DNA of 39,830 nt. Source: a virus. Shown here piece by piece: positions 26,051 to 36,968 of the stretch. Made by a program: the position numbers and the translations under genes. The notes beneath the pieces are model-generated. The model was not told the origin of the DNA. It made no database searches and saw nothing but the letters and a program-made list of their open reading frames with translations. How positions within the stretch are numbered: position 1 is the stretch's first letter; every line of letters begins with the position of its first letter. Location: the IMG/VR virus record IMGVR_UViG_3300048691_000157, positions 1-39,830 of that record. One strand, written 5' to 3'.

Positions 26051-27892
26051 TTAAGAAAAAGAATAAAGAATTTTGCGTTTGCCGAGGACTCGACCACTGG
26101 AGATAGCTGTTACCACGAAGTTTCAAGTTCAAGGCTTTGCTATGAATGAGATGTCATCCCATTCCCAATCGTTACCGACTCTACCAGTTGCTACATTTCC
26201 AGAAGGAGATACTTGTATCTTAGAACCTGTGGTGATACTTGCGTCTGTGATAGTGAATCGTTTTGAGCGGACTGGAACTCACGAGCCGAAGTCTATCTCT
26301 GTTTCTGTAACTGCGAAGCTACCACTTCATCCTGGTATATTTATTGTAGCCGTTGCACCACTTCCACTTGCTGTGACTCCTGAGCCTGTGAAGTTGAGAG
26401 TTGTTACTGTTGTCGATTGTGTACTTCACTCATCTTGGACTGTGAGTGTTCCTCATCATCCAGTTCCTGCAATAGTCAGTTGACGAGTTGCCCCTGTTCC
26501 TGACGGAGTTATTGTTATGTTCGCACCTGCTACGAGTTCTGCTTCCGTTTGAGCCCTACTCGCTGATGCAAAGTCAGAGATTGCGGTACTTGCTATAGAT
26601 ATAGCGACATTCACTGCACTTGTGATGAGTCCCTTGGCATTTACTACGAATTGTGCGACTGAGCCTGCGAGTCCAAAACTTCCTACATTCGAGTTGACGG
26701 TAGCAAGCGTAGTTGCATTACTTCCCTGAGGTGCTGTTATGTCTCCTGTGAGTGCAGCACGAGTCAATAGAGGTGTTGCATCAACATATACGAGAGAAGT
26801 ATCCACCATCGCACCTGTAGCGTCCTGTGATGCTTCTGTGAAGTCTGATACTGTCGAGGCAGGCTGAGTGCCTGTATGATTAGCACGAGCAAGGAGAGTT
26901 GCATCACTTGAGTTGGCTGTTGCACCTGTTGCGATCCCAGAGAGTTTTGTTTTCTCCGCTGTTGTATAGTCGTTGAGTGAGAGTCCTGCATTTGTTCCAT
27001 TCCCGAGAGGGATAGTAGCATCTGTTCCTGTATCGCTCACTACGATTCCATTGGTTGCTGAGGGTGTATAGGTGAGATTTGTTACTCCTGTTACAGATAT
27101 TGATGCATATCTTGCATCGGCATCTGCACGAGTAGGAATACTAGTTGTTGCACCGACACCGAGTGCTCTTTTTGTGAATGTATCTGCACCTGTCTGTTCG
27201 ACTAGTCCTGCGGTTGCATCGAGTCCTGCGAGAGCTGTGAGAGTAGCATCTGAGGCTTGTTTTGTAGCAAGTCCAGTATCCGTATATACCTTTACTGCAT
27301 TCTGAGTTGGATAGAGTGTTGTACTCGTACCAAGTGTAGTCGTATTATCCTTATTCGCTTGATTTTCTGCTACATATCCTATGTTGTTTTCAGAGATTGC
27401 CCAGTTTGTAGAGGTTTGTCATGGAGTATCTACGAGACATCTTACAACATCCCCTGCTGTTACTGCTACTCCTCCGAGAGTTCCTGCAACTGAGATAGTC
27501 CATAGGTCACCCTTGAGTATTGCACCTGCTGTACCGCTACCACCTGTCGATGGGAATACATTACCTGACGCTGAGTAGTTCCCTCTATCATCGAGAAGTC
27601 ATACTACGAGGCCATCAGCATATGATTTTGCAGTGTTGAGAGTATTTGTATCTGCGGTCGCTTGTGCTGTAGAGACTGGCTTGTTCACATCTGAAGTATT
27701 ATCGACATTCGCAAGTCCTACTTGTGATTTTGTTGGTAGTGCAGGAGTTCCGTGTGTATGATCATCTCTAGCATATGCTGTTCCGACTCATACTGCCGAT
27801 GATTGCCCATACGCAGTTTCAGTGACTACAGAAGAGGCAGGTGTTCACCCACTTCATACTACGATGTTCCTTACTTCGATATTAGTAGACAT
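26051..27892 (-). CDS. Tail fibre protein
   Basis: A 613-aa protein. The N-terminal region has [20 protein letters not shown] and [20 protein letters not shown], the classic fibre signature. Repeated shaft-like segments follow ([37 protein letters not shown]). The C-terminal domain, [20 protein letters not shown] and [20 protein letters not shown], matches the terminal domain of many phage fibres. It should mediate host attachment. TGA glycines cluster at both ends, rare in the middle. Its promoter -10 ends only 7 bases from the ATG. Confidence 0.85.
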
Positions 27893-27899
27893 TGTATTT

Positions 27900-27927
27900 A
27901 GTATATGAGAATTGTTCTCATAATCAA
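27900..27927 (-). promoter_or_regulatory. Late promoter with spacer palindrome (tail fibre)
   Basis: Minus strand: TTGATT (27927..27922), spacer ATGAGAACAATTCTCA (16 bases, palindrome TGAGAA/TTCTCA), TATACT (27905..27900). The -10 lies 7 bases from the fibre ATG, so the mRNA would be essentially leaderless. Confidence 0.75.
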
Positions 27928-27928
27928 G

Positions 27929-28483
27929 TTAATTTATCTCTATTGAGAATCCGAATATTGGTCTATCAGATGCTGTTGTTCCGAACTGGATTTTTATTGT
28001 AGATTCTGAGGTGCTGGAATTGATAAAAATAATATCATTATTGGTGTTGGAAATATCAAGAGATGATCATTTTATATATCGTAGACTTCATGATGTTTTT
28101 ACTATTCTTGCAAACTGAGTAGCGTTTGTGAAGCTACAACGGATTACTACTGTCGCACCTCATGGAATAGTTATATTATTTCCTGATACTGTGCAATTAT
28201 ACTTTTTCGTTATCTTTGCTGTTGTACTTCCGCGTCATACTACTATCTCTTGTGAATAGGTAGTCTCCATATCTCAGTTATTTCCTATTAGGTTCACATC
28301 ACGATATGTTCCATCTCCAGTAGCTCCAGCACTTGACCAGATATCCATAGTAAAATACTGTTGTCATTCTTGTCACTTATTCTTTAGTAACTTATAATCC
28401 TGCCTATCCGCATTTAGCCCAGGTATTTTTTCAAATACTGGGATAAATTCGCCTATTGTAATGTTATCATTTATTGGCTTCAT
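27929..28483 (-). CDS. Virion-region protein, 184 aa
   Basis: A 184-aa beta-rich protein with about ten TGA glycines (KGQEGQQYFTMDIWSSAGAT, IPGGATVVIRCSF). No family recognised. Between the tail tubular-like gene and the fibre gene; its stop overlaps the -35 region of the fibre promoter. Likely a small structural protein. Confidence 0.5.
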
Positions 28484-29880
28484 TATCTTTTTACAGAGTT
28501 AGCGCTTAGGGTTATATCGAATAGTTTTGGTGTCTTACTATATATTCATGTAGAGCCTATTTGTGCCCCAGCATAAAGAGTTATCCTTGTGCGAGCGTAT
28601 CAGAATTGACTCTTGTATCCAGCAATTTCTATCGCTTTTGCTACTTCTTGTGGTCATATTTCTCGGAATCAACAGAAGTTCTCGTATTCCTCAAATACTG
28701 TTACATAAAATGAACCTATATCTTTTTCCATCTCATCCGTTTGAACTTCTATTTTTATTCAGCATTTTTGAGTCTCTGCTGTTGGAGTATTCCATTCTGG
28801 TGTTATTAGTCCTATTCTATATGAAAGGTCTTGCTTTGGTATCTCATGCATTCCTCAATCAAGAGGTCTTAGTGTAATTGTATTTATTCTTTTGTATCAT
28901 GTTGATTTTATGTATGTTCTAAACCCACCTGATATTATATCAAGCAAGTAATTATTCGATACAAGGTCAAAATTATCTATACCAATTCGTGTGAGTATGA
29001 AATTCCTTCATGGCTTTACTCGTGAGAATTTATATAGATTATTCCCTGAGAGTATTACAACTCATTTATCGTATGTTACCTTAGATGCGAGGGATAGCTC
29101 TACATATTTCACGTGTTGTATTTGTCGTCATTGATATTGGTAGATTCAATTAGTCCCAATAAGAAAAACATCATATATATTCCCTACTGCTCATAAAACA
29201 GTAAAGTCATTGTTCTCTATTTTCGAGACTATATTATAGGCTCATCATGTAAATTCTAATTCGTATACTTGGGTTGTATTTCAGTTTTTACCAACGACCA
29301 CTATTGAATCGAGATTGACTGCATGAATACGTAGAACCTCAGTTCATGGAGTAAGAGTTGTAGCAATGCTTGTGGTATTTGTAGATACATCAAAATAATA
29401 TAAAATATTTTTCTTTGCAAAAAGAATATTTTGTATATGCCACCCTATTGCTGTGATTTGTGAGCTTAATGTTGGGTATCCTGACGAAAGAAAAGCACCA
29501 ATAGATGATCCATTGTAGTTCGCAATTTTTACTCCTAGTGTTCTCTCAAAAAAGTAATTCTGTTGTTCTGCGCCACTTCCGTATGAGATAACTCCATCCC
29601 ATGCTGTTCCTCAGAGTGAAAGAGTCGTACCATTAAGCATCACACTTGATAGATTGCTCACGAAGTTCCCATAAGGAGTATTTTGGAACCACGTTACTCA
29701 TGCAAGGCTTCTATCTTCCTCTATATAGTATGCTGTATCTGCACTTATGAATCTTTCCTCTATCTGTACCTCTATTCCATCCATATCCTGTACAGAGTTC
29801 TCAGTACCAACAAAATCATCATCAGATATTCCACCTCAGAACGAATTGTAGGTCTTTGAGATGTCGTATTGTGTAAGCAT
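28483..29880 (-). CDS. Tail tubular/stopper-like protein, 465 aa
   Basis: A 465-aa protein with many short repeated strand motifs (AIGWHIQNILFAKKNILYYF, VTYDKGVVILSGNNLYKFSR), consistent with a beta-propeller. Proteins of this size and pattern occupy the tail-tube slot after the connector in podovirus-like genomes. Many TGA glycines (about 18), mostly at predicted turns. Start overlaps the previous stop as TAATG. Assignment is by position and composition, not by a signature motif. Confidence 0.5.
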
Positions 29881-30572
29881 TAGCGAAATTGTGATTGAAT
29901 AGCCGAACCCTGTTGAACGAATCCATCTCCACGAACTGATAGGTCATTTATTGCATCTCGTAGTCTCTTATCGAATAGATTTTCTTGTGCGATAGCTTCA
30001 TTGAGTGGCTTTCCAAGATATTCGAGTCCAAATGATACCATCCCATCCTCGATGAGCTCATTTATACGCTCAGGAACTTTCACCTTATCAGCTGTATCGC
30101 TTGTTAGTAGTGCTGGAGGCTGTATGATAGCCTCTATGAATAATCACGCTGTCACGGCTTCTGTAGATGTTGGAAACACCCATATAGAGTTATCTTGTAT
30201 GTAGAAAAAAGGGTCTGACTTGTTCCAATTCGCATAATAGTCCTTTCCATAAGTGAGCATATCGGGGTTTGCCTCACGACAAGGAGTATAGTATGTATCT
30301 GTAGCCGAGTATTTGATAAATACACGCTTTGTACGAGTTATTGCCTCTACTCCAATAGTATTGACTGTATACTCTACTTGTCCTATGACTGTATCAGTTT
30401 TTCCTTGCTCATAAAAATACTCATCATCGAGCATTCGCATCTTAGCGATTACTTTCTTATAAGCTCGGTTGTAGTGTTTTATTCCTACTACATCAGGATA
30501 GCTCGTGATTGTAGAGTGTAGACGATCTTCACGAACATTCGCGATTGCCTGTATTGGTGTTGTGTTTGCCAT
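29880..30572 (-). CDS. Head-tail adaptor-type protein, 230 aa
   Basis: A 230-aa protein with VIAKMRMLDDEYFYEQGKTD, FIKYSATDTYYTPC and WNKSDPFFYIQDNSIWVFPT, a pattern I recognise from uncharacterised phage structural (tail adaptor/connector) proteins. The C-terminal half continues past a TGA (TAGLFIEA) into VPERINELIEDGMVSFGL. Location between capsid and tail genes fits an adaptor joining portal and tail. One TGA only. Confidence 0.6.
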
Positions 30573-30574
30573 AG

Positions 30575-30769
30575 TTATTTTTTAAGAGCGTATCATCCTT
30601 TGATAGCAGAGCGGAGATCACGCAATACTGCTTTTCTTTTATCCTCTGTAAAGTCTTTTACTTGTGCAACTCCAGTCTCTCAGCCTATACTATAGAAAAC
30701 CTCCAGTACATCTGTAGGTTTTCAGTCTAGTTCACAAGTTCTAGTGTGGATTTTATTGAATCTTAGCAT
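30575..30769 (-). CDS. Small connector-region protein, 64 aa
   Basis: A 64-aa basic protein with three TGA glycines (CELDGKPTDVLEVF, SIGGETGVAQVKDF). Overlaps the preceding gene by 17 bases. No family recognised; position suggests a virion assembly role. Confidence 0.5.
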
Positions 30770-30947
30770 TTTTTCGTGTTTTAGTTGGTTCTACCACCTT
30801 TTCAACCTTATCGAGTGACTCGAATCCCATATTTGCAAAAATAGTAGCGACTTCCTCTATATCAGTAGAGATAACACCATTTTCATCTGCTACAAAACGG
30901 AATCAGTTACGATTTACTACACGACCAGCGGTTGTTTGAAAATTCAT
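30753..30947 (-). CDS. Small connector-region protein, 64 aa
   Basis: A 64-aa protein (VVNRNGFRFVADENGVISTD, then EEVATIFANMGFESLDKV) with one TGA glycine, starting 20 bases after a late promoter. Resembles short head-completion proteins downstream of capsid genes in many phages. Unknown function. Confidence 0.5.
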
Positions 30948-30967
30948 ATTTAAAAAGTTATATTCCC

Positions 30968-30995
30968 ATTATATGAGAATCCTTCTCATAATCAA
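30968..30995 (-). promoter_or_regulatory. Late promoter with spacer palindrome (connector genes)
   Basis: Minus strand: TTGATT (30995..30990), spacer ATGAGAAGGATTCTCA (16 bases, palindromic ends), TATAAT (30973..30968). It lies just after the capsid terminator and restarts transcription into the connector genes. Confidence 0.75.
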
Positions 30996-31008
30996 GTATA
31001 TTTTTAGG

Positions 31009-31035
31009 CACAAAAAATCCCTCCGAAGAGGGACT
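31009..31035 (-). terminator. Intrinsic terminator after capsid gene
   Basis: Minus strand TCCCTC-TTCG-GAGGGA followed by TTTTTT. A very stable UUCG tetraloop hairpin, 7 bases beyond the capsid stop codon, which would uncouple capsid expression from downstream genes. Confidence 0.88.
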
Positions 31036-31041
31036 TTATGA

Positions 31042-31926
31042 TTACGCATTGTAATGAATGGCAATTGCCTTTGCATTCTCTCCAAATATCTTCATTCCCC
31101 AGATAATCTGAGCAAGAACATTTGTATAGAATCCGTCAGTACCTTCTGTAACCTTTGTGTCTGATACCTGAAGAACTGCGTTAACAGAACCTTCAGCCAT
31201 CATAATCATTTCCTTACTAGCATCAAGTGCGGTAGTAACATATACAGGAACTCCACCGATCATACCAATGTATCCTGTCTTTACGACCTGAAAAGCATCG
31301 TTAGAACCTGAAGTGAACTGTGTAGCCTGAAGAAGGAGTCCTTCGACATCTGTAGAAACAAAGAGTTTCATGTTTGATACTTTCACATTCTGCTTTCGGA
31401 GTGCTGTACGCATTGCGATAACACGACCGTAGATATTAGCTGCAGTTGCTGCAGTAGGTGCGCCTGAATCAATTTTGTTTCCTGCTGGGATGTCTGCAAC
31501 CTGAGTCACGAGAATCTGATTGACAACTTGGTCATCAAGAAGAGTTCCCATACCTTCAGAGAAGCGAGATGCAACCTTTTGCTCAAGAGAGAGATTAGAC
31601 TGTACTTCCTGAATGTTCGGGAGAGTAACGCGCTTCTCAGTGTACTTATCGATGATAAGGTTTTCAAGAGTGATAGCAAAGTCAGAAGCAGTGATTGCTC
31701 CTCCAGGGCCTACGCCTACGTCACTATTCGTAAGGTCACCTGCACCTGTAATGGTAGAGGCAGTAAATGTAAGAGTTGGGAGAGTCTGTACGCGAACTGT
31801 GTCTCCGCGTTGCTTGAGTTCTCCTTCGTATCCACGGTTTGTATGTGCGAGGAATACTGTATCACGATCGAGATTACGGATAACTTCGTTCGAGAAAATA
31901 GCGGGGGTAATAATAGTATTAGCCAT
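31042..31926 (-). CDS. Major capsid protein
   Basis: A 294-aa protein beginning MANTIITPAIFSNEVIRNLD, then NRGYEGELKQRGDTVRVQTL, a pattern of P22-like/HK97-fold phage coat proteins. It directly follows the scaffold gene and precedes a strong terminator, as expected for the most abundant virion protein. The whole gene has no TGA codon although it contains over 20 glycines, in contrast with most genes here. It ends MKIFGENAKAIAIHYNA. Confidence 0.85.
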   Translation of the reverse strand: MANTIITPAIFSNEVIRNLDRDTVFLAHTNRGYEGELKQRGDTVRVQTLPTLTFTASTITGAGDLTNSDVGVGPGGAITASDFAITLENLIIDKYTEKRVTLPNIQEVQSNLSLEQKVASRFSEGMGTLLDDQVVNQILVTQVADIPAGNKIDSGAPTAATAANIYGRVIAMRTALRKQNVKVSNMKLFVSTDVEGLLLQATQFTSGSNDAFQVVKTGYIGMIGGVPVYVTTALDASKEMIMMAEGSVNAVLQVSDTKVTEGTDGFYTNVLAQIIWGMKIFGENAKAIAIHYNA

Positions 31927-31973
31927 AATAGAAAAAATTTAGTTTTAAAGTTTTTGACTATCTGGCTTCCTAC

Positions 31974-32489
31974 CTATCTCATAGTAACTTTTCCTGCGTC
32001 CATTAGATCACGAATACGATTGTATTCTTTTGGATTATTCTTTGCGATTTTCTCCAGTTCAGCCTTTGTAACAGTTGTCTTCTGTGAGGTAGTTTCTCAG
32101 TCAGATAAGCCGAGTGAGTTTGTTCTATCACGATTCTGCTTTGCTTTGTCTGAATTCAAGACAAGAGTTTTAGCGTCTTCGAGTGATAGCCCTTTCTTTG
32201 TATATTCGGATAGTTCCTTAGTATACTCAGATAACTCGGGATTTTTATCTAGGAACTTCTCCATTGCATAGTCTTCTTTGGTGAATGTATTGCTAGAGTC
32301 TGATGATTTGCTTTCGAGCTCTTTAAGCTTTCGCTTTTGTTCTACGAGAGTCTTCTCGGCTTTTTCTCTTCGTGCTTTTTCTCGAAAATAATCATCTTCG
32401 GTAAGTTTCACTGGAGTATCATCAGTTGTGTAATTGTACTCTGTAACATCGGTTACATCGTCAATAACTTCGTCAGTTGCTTCTGTCAT
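31974..32489 (-). CDS. Scaffolding protein
   Basis: A 171-aa highly charged protein: acidic N-terminus (MTEATDEVIDDVTDVTEYNY), coiled-coil middle (YFREKARREKAEKTLVEQKR), and basic C-terminus (KNNPKEYNRIRDLMDAGKV). This composition and the position immediately before the coat gene are typical of internal scaffolds that direct prohead assembly. One TGA glycine at SDGET. Transcribed from the promoter at 32585 with a leader of about 90 bases. Confidence 0.75.
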
Positions 32490-32584
32490 AGCATATTGGG
32501 TTAACAGATAATAAAAGAAATTTTGTAGAGTGTTCTCGAACTCCAGCCTACCATCCGTAGATAGTAGAATTGGAATCTAAAACC

Positions 32585-32612
32585 AGTATATGAGATTTAT
32601 TCTCATAATCAA
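32585..32612 (-). promoter_or_regulatory. Late promoter with spacer palindrome (scaffold-capsid)
   Basis: Minus strand: TTGATT (32612..32607), spacer ATGAGAATAAATCTCA (16 bases, palindromic), TATACT (32590..32585). The 95-base leader to the scaffold ATG contains a hairpin CTACTATC-TACG-GATGGTAG flanked by TCCA/TGGA. Confidence 0.75.
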
Positions 32613-32613
32613 G

Positions 32614-32865
32614 TTAAACTTTAGGTCTTGCAACGCCTAGTGTGTTATGATTTACGAGGTCAAATACTCACTTTCTCGCTCTGATATACATACTCGCCTC
32701 TTGCACTTTCTTTTGTGTCTCTACACTTGTGATATCGAATTCAGGAGATTGCATAACTTCACGATTGAAGTCTGCAATATACTCTTCTTCGAGTCTTTTG
32801 AGTATGAGGAATCAAGGGTGCTTCTTGAGGCTTTCGAGATGTCATTTTTCTTCGGTAGTTAGCAT
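32614..32865 (-). CDS. Hypothetical protein between portal and scaffold, 83 aa
   Basis: An 83-aa charged helical protein (RLEEEYIADFNREVMQSPEF, then VQEASMYIRARKGVFDLV) with three TGA glycines. Its stop lies in the promoter for the scaffold-capsid unit. No family recognised; the place between portal and scaffold suggests a head-assembly accessory. Confidence 0.5.
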
Positions 32866-34709
32866 TATTGGATTGTTGGATTATTATTAGCCTGTTGTAT
32901 TACACTGTTCATCGCCTGAGCCGTGCTTCCTCCATTCGCTTCTCACATATCTGTAGGAACTTGTGGGATATTTGCTATGATCAGCTCGTCTATTCGCTTG
33001 ATGATAGCTTGTTTCGCTGGAGTATCGAGAGCCTGTGAGTAGATTGCACGGAGTGTTTCTAGATCTTGATTTGGCAACGGATCAGCGAGTTGCTCGTTAT
33101 TATTGAGGAGTTCAAGATTCCCCATTGCTTCTCGTTCGTCTACACTTGGTGGGATATACTGCATTGGATTTGCATCTACAATACCTGAGTATTCTATACC
33201 TGCTCGCATCCAGCTATTGAGTCCGTATCAAGGCTTCATATTCGGCATTATTGTACCTGAGAGTGCAACCCATGTAGCGAATGACTCCTTGTTTTGTGCT
33301 TGTACTTCTTCTGCTGATACAATGTAGATATTTATCATTCCACCTGAGAGAAATTCCCTCTTGCGAAGTGAGCGAGAGAATGCTTGTCACTTGTCGAAGA
33401 TTGCAATATTCTTTGTTGCTTTTTCTCCCATATTCAGTTCGTATGATTTGAATATGTCTTCCCACATTCTCTGATACGACTCTTGATAGTTACTTGAAAT
33501 ATACCTATGAATCTTGTTGCCGTTCTTGTCGAGGATTTGTATCTCTGCTTTTGTCTGGCTTCCACTTGGAGACTGTCCGAATGATGGAGCTTGTGACCCT
33601 GTTGCATCGCTTGCGTCTTGCCTCATTTCCTGCTTCATTGCGCCTACTCGTCCTCCTGATTTATTCAGAGGTATTTCTATGAGTGCTGGCTCATTTCATA
33701 GGTCTGAGAAATTACCCTCAAAAGTTATTCCGCCAGCTTTTTCCTTATTGAATGCGTTTATATCTATACCGAGCTTTTGATTTACGATTTTATCGCTTCC
33801 GAGTTCTTCTATACGAATACCTGCAAGCTCTAGGTTTACGAGTTCATCGTATGTATTCTGAAAGTTTATAACTTCATCGAGGAGAGCGAATCCGAAGAAT
33901 GACTTATATTTTGGCTTTCGTCTGTGAAGCTGGATAGGATACTTGATTTTCTCAGGATTAGCTACCTCGTCTTCATCAAGTGCTTCGAGTTCTTCTTGCC
34001 GAAGTAAATGAGTCATTGTATGATCCCATATCGTCATATACTTCTTGCCTTCATAACAAGTGAAGTGATAGTATATAGTTGTCATCTCGTCATCCTCTAC
34101 ATACTGTACATTGTTTGCTTTAGCTGTAGCCCGTTCCGTCTTGCGTTGTTCCTCAGATATTCCTGCGACTACCTCATCTCTTGAGGACTTATTGTAGTAT
34201 TTGTTTTTCTTTATGTATTCGAGAGTCACTTGCTTCTCGAATCCTATGTATCGCATCTCTGAGTCCTGATAGTTGCGAGGGTCTGGGATAATAGAAAGAG
34301 GATCAATTCCCTTTATAACTGGTCGGTTTGTCTTATCATCGAACTTATCGATAAAAGTCGCATAAATACCATAATAGTTGTTTCCATTGATAATATCCCG
34401 CTTAATTTGCTTAATCCCCATCTTTCGGTAGTCGAACTTCGCTACTTTTTCAGCCATCTTTACAATACCATCTTCGAGGACTCACTTCTCAGATACGAGT
34501 TTTATATCGAGATCATCTGTGAGGAAAGTCGCCTCTTCGAGTTGCATATGCTTATATGCAAGATTGGAACGAATAAATCCCTCAGGAACATCCTTTAGGA
34601 TTTCTTTATCGAGGTTTCTTTTTCTATCTCTTTCAGACTGTACATATTGGAGTCCTGCATTGTACTCTTTTTGTACTTTATCCCTGAGTCAATCTATATC
34701 CTTGATCAT
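32865..34709 (-). CDS. Portal protein
   Basis: A 614-aa protein. It starts MIKDIDGLRDKVQKEYNAGL and has a recognisable portal core: GIKQIKRDIINGNNYYGIYA, KGIDPLSIIPDPRNYQDSEM, FLLDEVINFQN-type helix (FALLDEVINFQNTYDELVNL), then a helical C-terminus ending NNNPTIQ. The length and the position right after the large terminase match a dodecameric DNA portal. The middle contains a Gly/Ser-rich disordered patch (SQAPSFGQSPSGSQTKAE). Eight or so TGA glycines link what would otherwise be several fragments. A promoter of the spacer-palindrome type sits 20 bases upstream. Confidence 0.8.
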
Positions 34710-34729
34710 AGTTTGGTGTTATTTATTCC

Positions 34730-34757
34730 ATTATATGAGAATTGTTCTCATAATCAA
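34730..34757 (-). promoter_or_regulatory. Late promoter with spacer palindrome (portal)
   Basis: Minus strand: TTGATT (34757..34752), spacer ATGAGAACAATTCTCA (identical to the fibre promoter), TATAAT (34735..34730). The -35 starts 1 base after the terminase stop codon, within the shared string TTTTAACTTGATT. Confidence 0.78.
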
Positions 34758-34758
34758 G

Positions 34759-36243
34759 TTAAAATCTAGGGCGTGCGATTCAGAGGGGTTTTCTATCGAG
34801 ATCACCTTTATTTGCGAGATAATCAACTCATTGCGAGAGACAATCTATTACATCATCGTGCTTTCCATTAGGGAACTCATAGAGTTGATCTTCTATTTTC
34901 CGAGTAAACGACTTATCAGTCATATCCTTTCTAAGATAGATAGCATGAAGTGATACCTTTGGCTCTAATATGAATTTTATTCTATCCTCTTTTTTCATTT
35001 TCGGCTTATAGGTATTTACTATGATATTGCGATTGTTCTGTTTCAAGAATATCCGCAAATCCTCTATAAACTTGGACTGTTCACGATTGATTGCTACATC
35101 TTCCACAACAATACTATTTACTCTATATCCATCAGATTGCATTCGATCATACATTGAGAGGATAGCATAGAAAGTCTTAGATGGGGCAGAAGTCTCAGCA
35201 TATCAGTCGATTTGGTATATATTCCTGGAGATGTTGTGTATTCACATTCCAATTATTACTGCATCATCAGAGCTAGATGATGAAGAGAAAGCAGGATCTA
35301 CGGATAGAATACAAGTCAGGTCTCATTTTTTTAGTATTCAATCTGCTCGTTCAAAATCAGACTGATTATAGTATTGAATATCCGATAGAGAGAATATGTT
35401 ACTAGATGAAGCAATAGGATCTTGCTGATAAAGTGCTGAGAAGTCCTTTTTACTCACATTCGCTCGGATCTCCTCGAAGTATGTCTCATCCCATTTTCAC
35501 TCCCAGAGAATAGGATTTCATTTCTCATCTATAGCAGGGATTTTTAGAATATCCCATTTATCTCATCCGTTTTCTTGCTCTTTTAGGAGGTATCATGCGA
35601 GATCGTTTACATTCCATCGTGTCATCATAACGATAATAGCCGAGTCTTGCGATTGTCGGCGTGTATAAAATGTAGAAGTATACCAATCAATTACCCTTTG
35701 TTGCGTTGTTGGGCTTTCTGCCTCCATTCGATCCTTTGTGGGATCATCGATTATTCCTATATCAAAACCTTTTCCTGTAAGAGCTCATCATACACCTACT
35801 GTATATACTCATCCTCATTTGCTTGTTTCCCAGTTTCCTCATTCCTTTTTATCTTTTGATAGTGCAAATGTAGGAAATATGTTTTTGTAGTCATTATCCT
35901 GGACGACTTGTTTCGCTTTACGACCAAAGTCAGAGGCAAGATCAGCTCCATAAGAAGAAATCACAAGCTTTCGTTTTGGATCACGACCAAGACACCAGAT
36001 GGGAAAACGGATTGATACAAGCTCACTCTTTCCAGTTCGAGGTGGACAGAATATCATCAGACGCTTTATGTCTCATCTCTCTACTGCTTCGAGCTTGTCG
36101 ATTATTTGTCTATGTATTCATAATCAATTCTGTTGTGCTATCATCTCATATTCTTCTTTTGTATACTTTGTAAAAAAATCGAGCTTTCTATGGCTCAATT
36201 CTCTCAGTGCGAGTTCTTTTTGTGCTTGTTCCTTTGTTACCAT
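34759..36243 (-). CDS. terL: Terminase large subunit
   Basis: A 494-aa protein with the full terminase layout. ATPase: Walker A FCPPRTGKSE (Lys72), Walker B DIGIIDDP, then IIVMMTRWN coupling motif. Nuclease: LSVDPAFS, IVVEDVA and KHDDVIDCLS, the three acidic motifs of the RNase H-like domain. It packages DNA into the prohead through the portal. About 17 TGA codons at glycines, e.g. in the GGGVYTVGVGGALTGKGFD region where several are consecutive; that glycine-rich loop matches other terminases (VGGALTGKG). Confidence 0.93.
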
Positions 36244-36312
36244 TGTCAAGTTTGCTTTAGATAAAAGAAATCATTTTCTATATAGCCGTAAATCGAGAGC
36301 CTTTTTTATATA

Positions 36313-36744
36313 TTATACAATATCTGTCATAGCTAATAGTTCAGAAGTGGTAAATTCCTTGAGATTACCTATATCTATTCGTTCGGTAGGTTTCCCTGTC
36401 AGTAACTGCTTTCTATCAAAATTATTCTTTGCAATATCATTAAGCTGTTTAACATCGTTTACAGAGAGTTCTTCTTTAAGCTGTAGGGTAGTGACTGCTT
36501 TGGCTGTAAGTGCTTCTATACCGCTAATAATGCTATCTAATCGCTGTATTTGAATCCTACCTTGCTCTGTTGTCGCAAGTTGTCGCAATTCTTCAAGTAT
36601 TCTACCTATCGTATCGTGAGAACATTCATATTCTGTACCAGTAAGTTTCTCTTCGATATCGTGTGTTGATAAGCTTGGATTCAATAGATACATTTCTCGT
36701 ATCTTAGCATTTGTTTCTATGTCTGTTTTCTTCCCTCGTGTCAT
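36313..36744 (-). CDS. terS: Terminase small subunit / HTH protein
   Basis: A 143-aa protein. The N-terminal part (NAKIREMYLLNPSLSTHDIE, then HDTIGRILEELRQ) has an HTH pattern as in small terminases. The C-terminal part has helical oligomerisation features. Position directly upstream of terL supports the call. It has no TGA codon. The 69-base gap to terL contains no clear signal. Confidence 0.65.
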   Translation of the reverse strand: MTRGKKTDIETNAKIREMYLLNPSLSTHDIEEKLTGTEYECSHDTIGRILEELRQLATTEQGRIQIQRLDSIISGIEALTAKAVTTLQLKEELSVNDVKQLNDIAKNNFDRKQLLTGKPTERIDIGNLKEFTTSELLAMTDIV

Positions 36745-36746
36745 AG

Positions 36747-36968
36747 TTATTTAATTATCTTATAAATTGCTTTTAGCTTTTCTTTTAATCACTCAGGTTT
36801 ATGTTTCATAAATACTCATTTTTTTACTAAAGTTATTCCATAATAAATATCTTCTAATGAAGCATCTTCTATCATGGATTTTACTACAAGTTTCTTATCT
36901 CATTTTGATAGAGTCCACTTTGTATAAAATGATTCATTATATTGCTCTGTTTTTATTTTTGTTTCCAT
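36747..36968 (-). CDS. Hypothetical basic protein, 73 aa
   Basis: A 73-aa Lys-rich protein (QYNESFYTKWTLSKGDKKLV, then LVKKGVFMKHKPEGLKEKLK) with three TGA glycines. Separated by 2 bases from the terS start. Possibly a small DNA-binding protein; no family recognised. Confidence 0.5.
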
